6,041 bases of DNA, from NCBI GenBank assembly GCA_003244035.1, contig QHBV01000119.1:1151-7191 (forward strand). The letters run 5' to 3'. The notes under the pieces were generated by a model, which made no database searches, was not told the DNA's origin, and saw only the letters and a program-made list of their open reading frames with translations. Shown in pieces: positions 5,613-6,041 of the stretch (its first letter is position 1; every line of letters begins with the position of its first letter). The translations under genes were made by a program, and so were the position numbers. This DNA comes from Solirubrobacterales bacterium (GTDB lineage Bacteria > Actinomycetota > Thermoleophilia > Solirubrobacterales > Solirubrobacteraceae).

Positions 5613-6041
5613 CTACAGGTTCCCCCGCGCCATCTTGCGCAGGTCCATCGCCTTGTCGTAGGTCTCCTCGTCGACGCCCTGCTCGGCGGCGACCTCGCGC
5701 AGCATCCGGCCCGAGCTGGCGGCCTCCTTGACGATCTCGGTTGCCTTGTCGTAGCCGATGTAAGGGTTCAGCGCCGTGGCGGCCGCGAGCGTCGACTCGA
5801 CCGAGCGGCGGCACCCCTCCTCGTTGGCCTGCATCCCGTCGACGCACTTCTCGGCGAAGATCGTCGCGGTGCTCGCCAGCAGGGCGATCGACTCGAGCAG
5901 ATTGCGCGCGATCAGCGGCACGCGGACATTGAGCTCGAAGTTGCCCTGCGAGCCGGCGATCGTGATCGCCGTGTCGTTGCCGATCACCTGCGCGCACACC
6001 TGCATGACCACCTCGGGAATCACCGGGTTGACCTTGCCGGG
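5613..6041 (-). CDS. fumC: Class II fumarate hydratase / aspartase superfamily enzyme, N-terminus outside window
   Basis: Only the last 142 codons are present, ending at TAG 5613-5615. The fragment opens in PGKVNPVIPE, the tail of the superfamily signature GSxxMPxKxN that carries the flexible substrate-binding loop. IGNDTAITIAGSQGNFELNV follows, then a long helical-bundle stretch and the C-terminal FumC_C-like domain (NPYIGYDKATEIVKEA, REVAAEQG, ending DLRKMARGNL). The reaction would be reversible fumarate hydration to malate in the TCA cycle, or fumarate/ammonia release from aspartate, acting in the cytoplasm as a tetramer. GNFELNV is typical of fumarases, whereas PVIPEVVxQV is the wording commonly seen in aspartases and actinobacterial fumarases, so the fumarase call is a preference, not certain. 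The gene ends 55 bp before the antitoxin start with no clear terminator between. Confidence 0.82.
   Translation of the reverse strand, partial: PGKVNPVIPEVVMQVCAQVIGNDTAITIAGSQGNFELNVRVPLIARNLLESIALLASTATIFAEKCVDGMQANEEGCRRSVESTLAAATALNPYIGYDKATEIVKEAASSGRMLREVAAEQGVDEETYDKAMDLRKMARGNL

Overview
The window is visibly GC-rich with strong G/C bias at third codon positions. All seven genes I can support lie on the minus strand. Base composition, the likely leaderless antitoxin gene, the free-standing 5'-3' exonuclease and the style of the fumarase fragment suggest a high-GC actinobacterium, possibly of the Thermoleophilia/Solirubrobacterales type. That placement is inference, because there is no rRNA or marker gene here.

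In the direction of transcription (right to left) the window opens with the C-terminal 142 residues of a class II fumarase/aspartase superfamily enzyme (5613-6041). After 55 bp comes a VapBC-type toxin-antitoxin pair: a ribbon-helix-helix antitoxin (5327-5557) overlapping a PIN-domain toxin (4984-5334) by 8 bp. A tandem/palindromic element covering a -10-like hexamer and the antitoxin start codon looks like its promoter and operator. Ten bp after the toxin stop begins a free-standing PolA-type 5'-3' exonuclease (4104-4973) that lacks one of the usual metal-binding aspartates.

After a 113-bp gap comes the most interesting part. A Vps4/p97/FtsH-style AAA ATPase with an N-terminal TPR-like region (2779-3990) overlaps by 4 bp (GTGA) a second gene (1637-2782). 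The second gene encodes six phase-locked TPR units followed by a predicted four-helix membrane domain with a tryptophan-rich cytoplasmic loop. The overlap argues that the two are translated together. I infer a membrane-tethered AAA remodelling module whose TPRs recruit substrate or partner. I know of no characterised system with this exact pair, though I cannot search for one.

After a further 48 bp the window ends inside a secreted or membrane-anchored glycoside hydrolase family 2 enzyme (1-1588). Its catalytic Asn-Glu pair is visible; the nucleophile should lie just beyond the edge. I see no link between its activity and the AAA/TPR pair beyond shared strand and close spacing. There are no rRNA, tRNA, CRISPR or transposase sequences that I can recognise, and no gene-free stretch over 300 bp.
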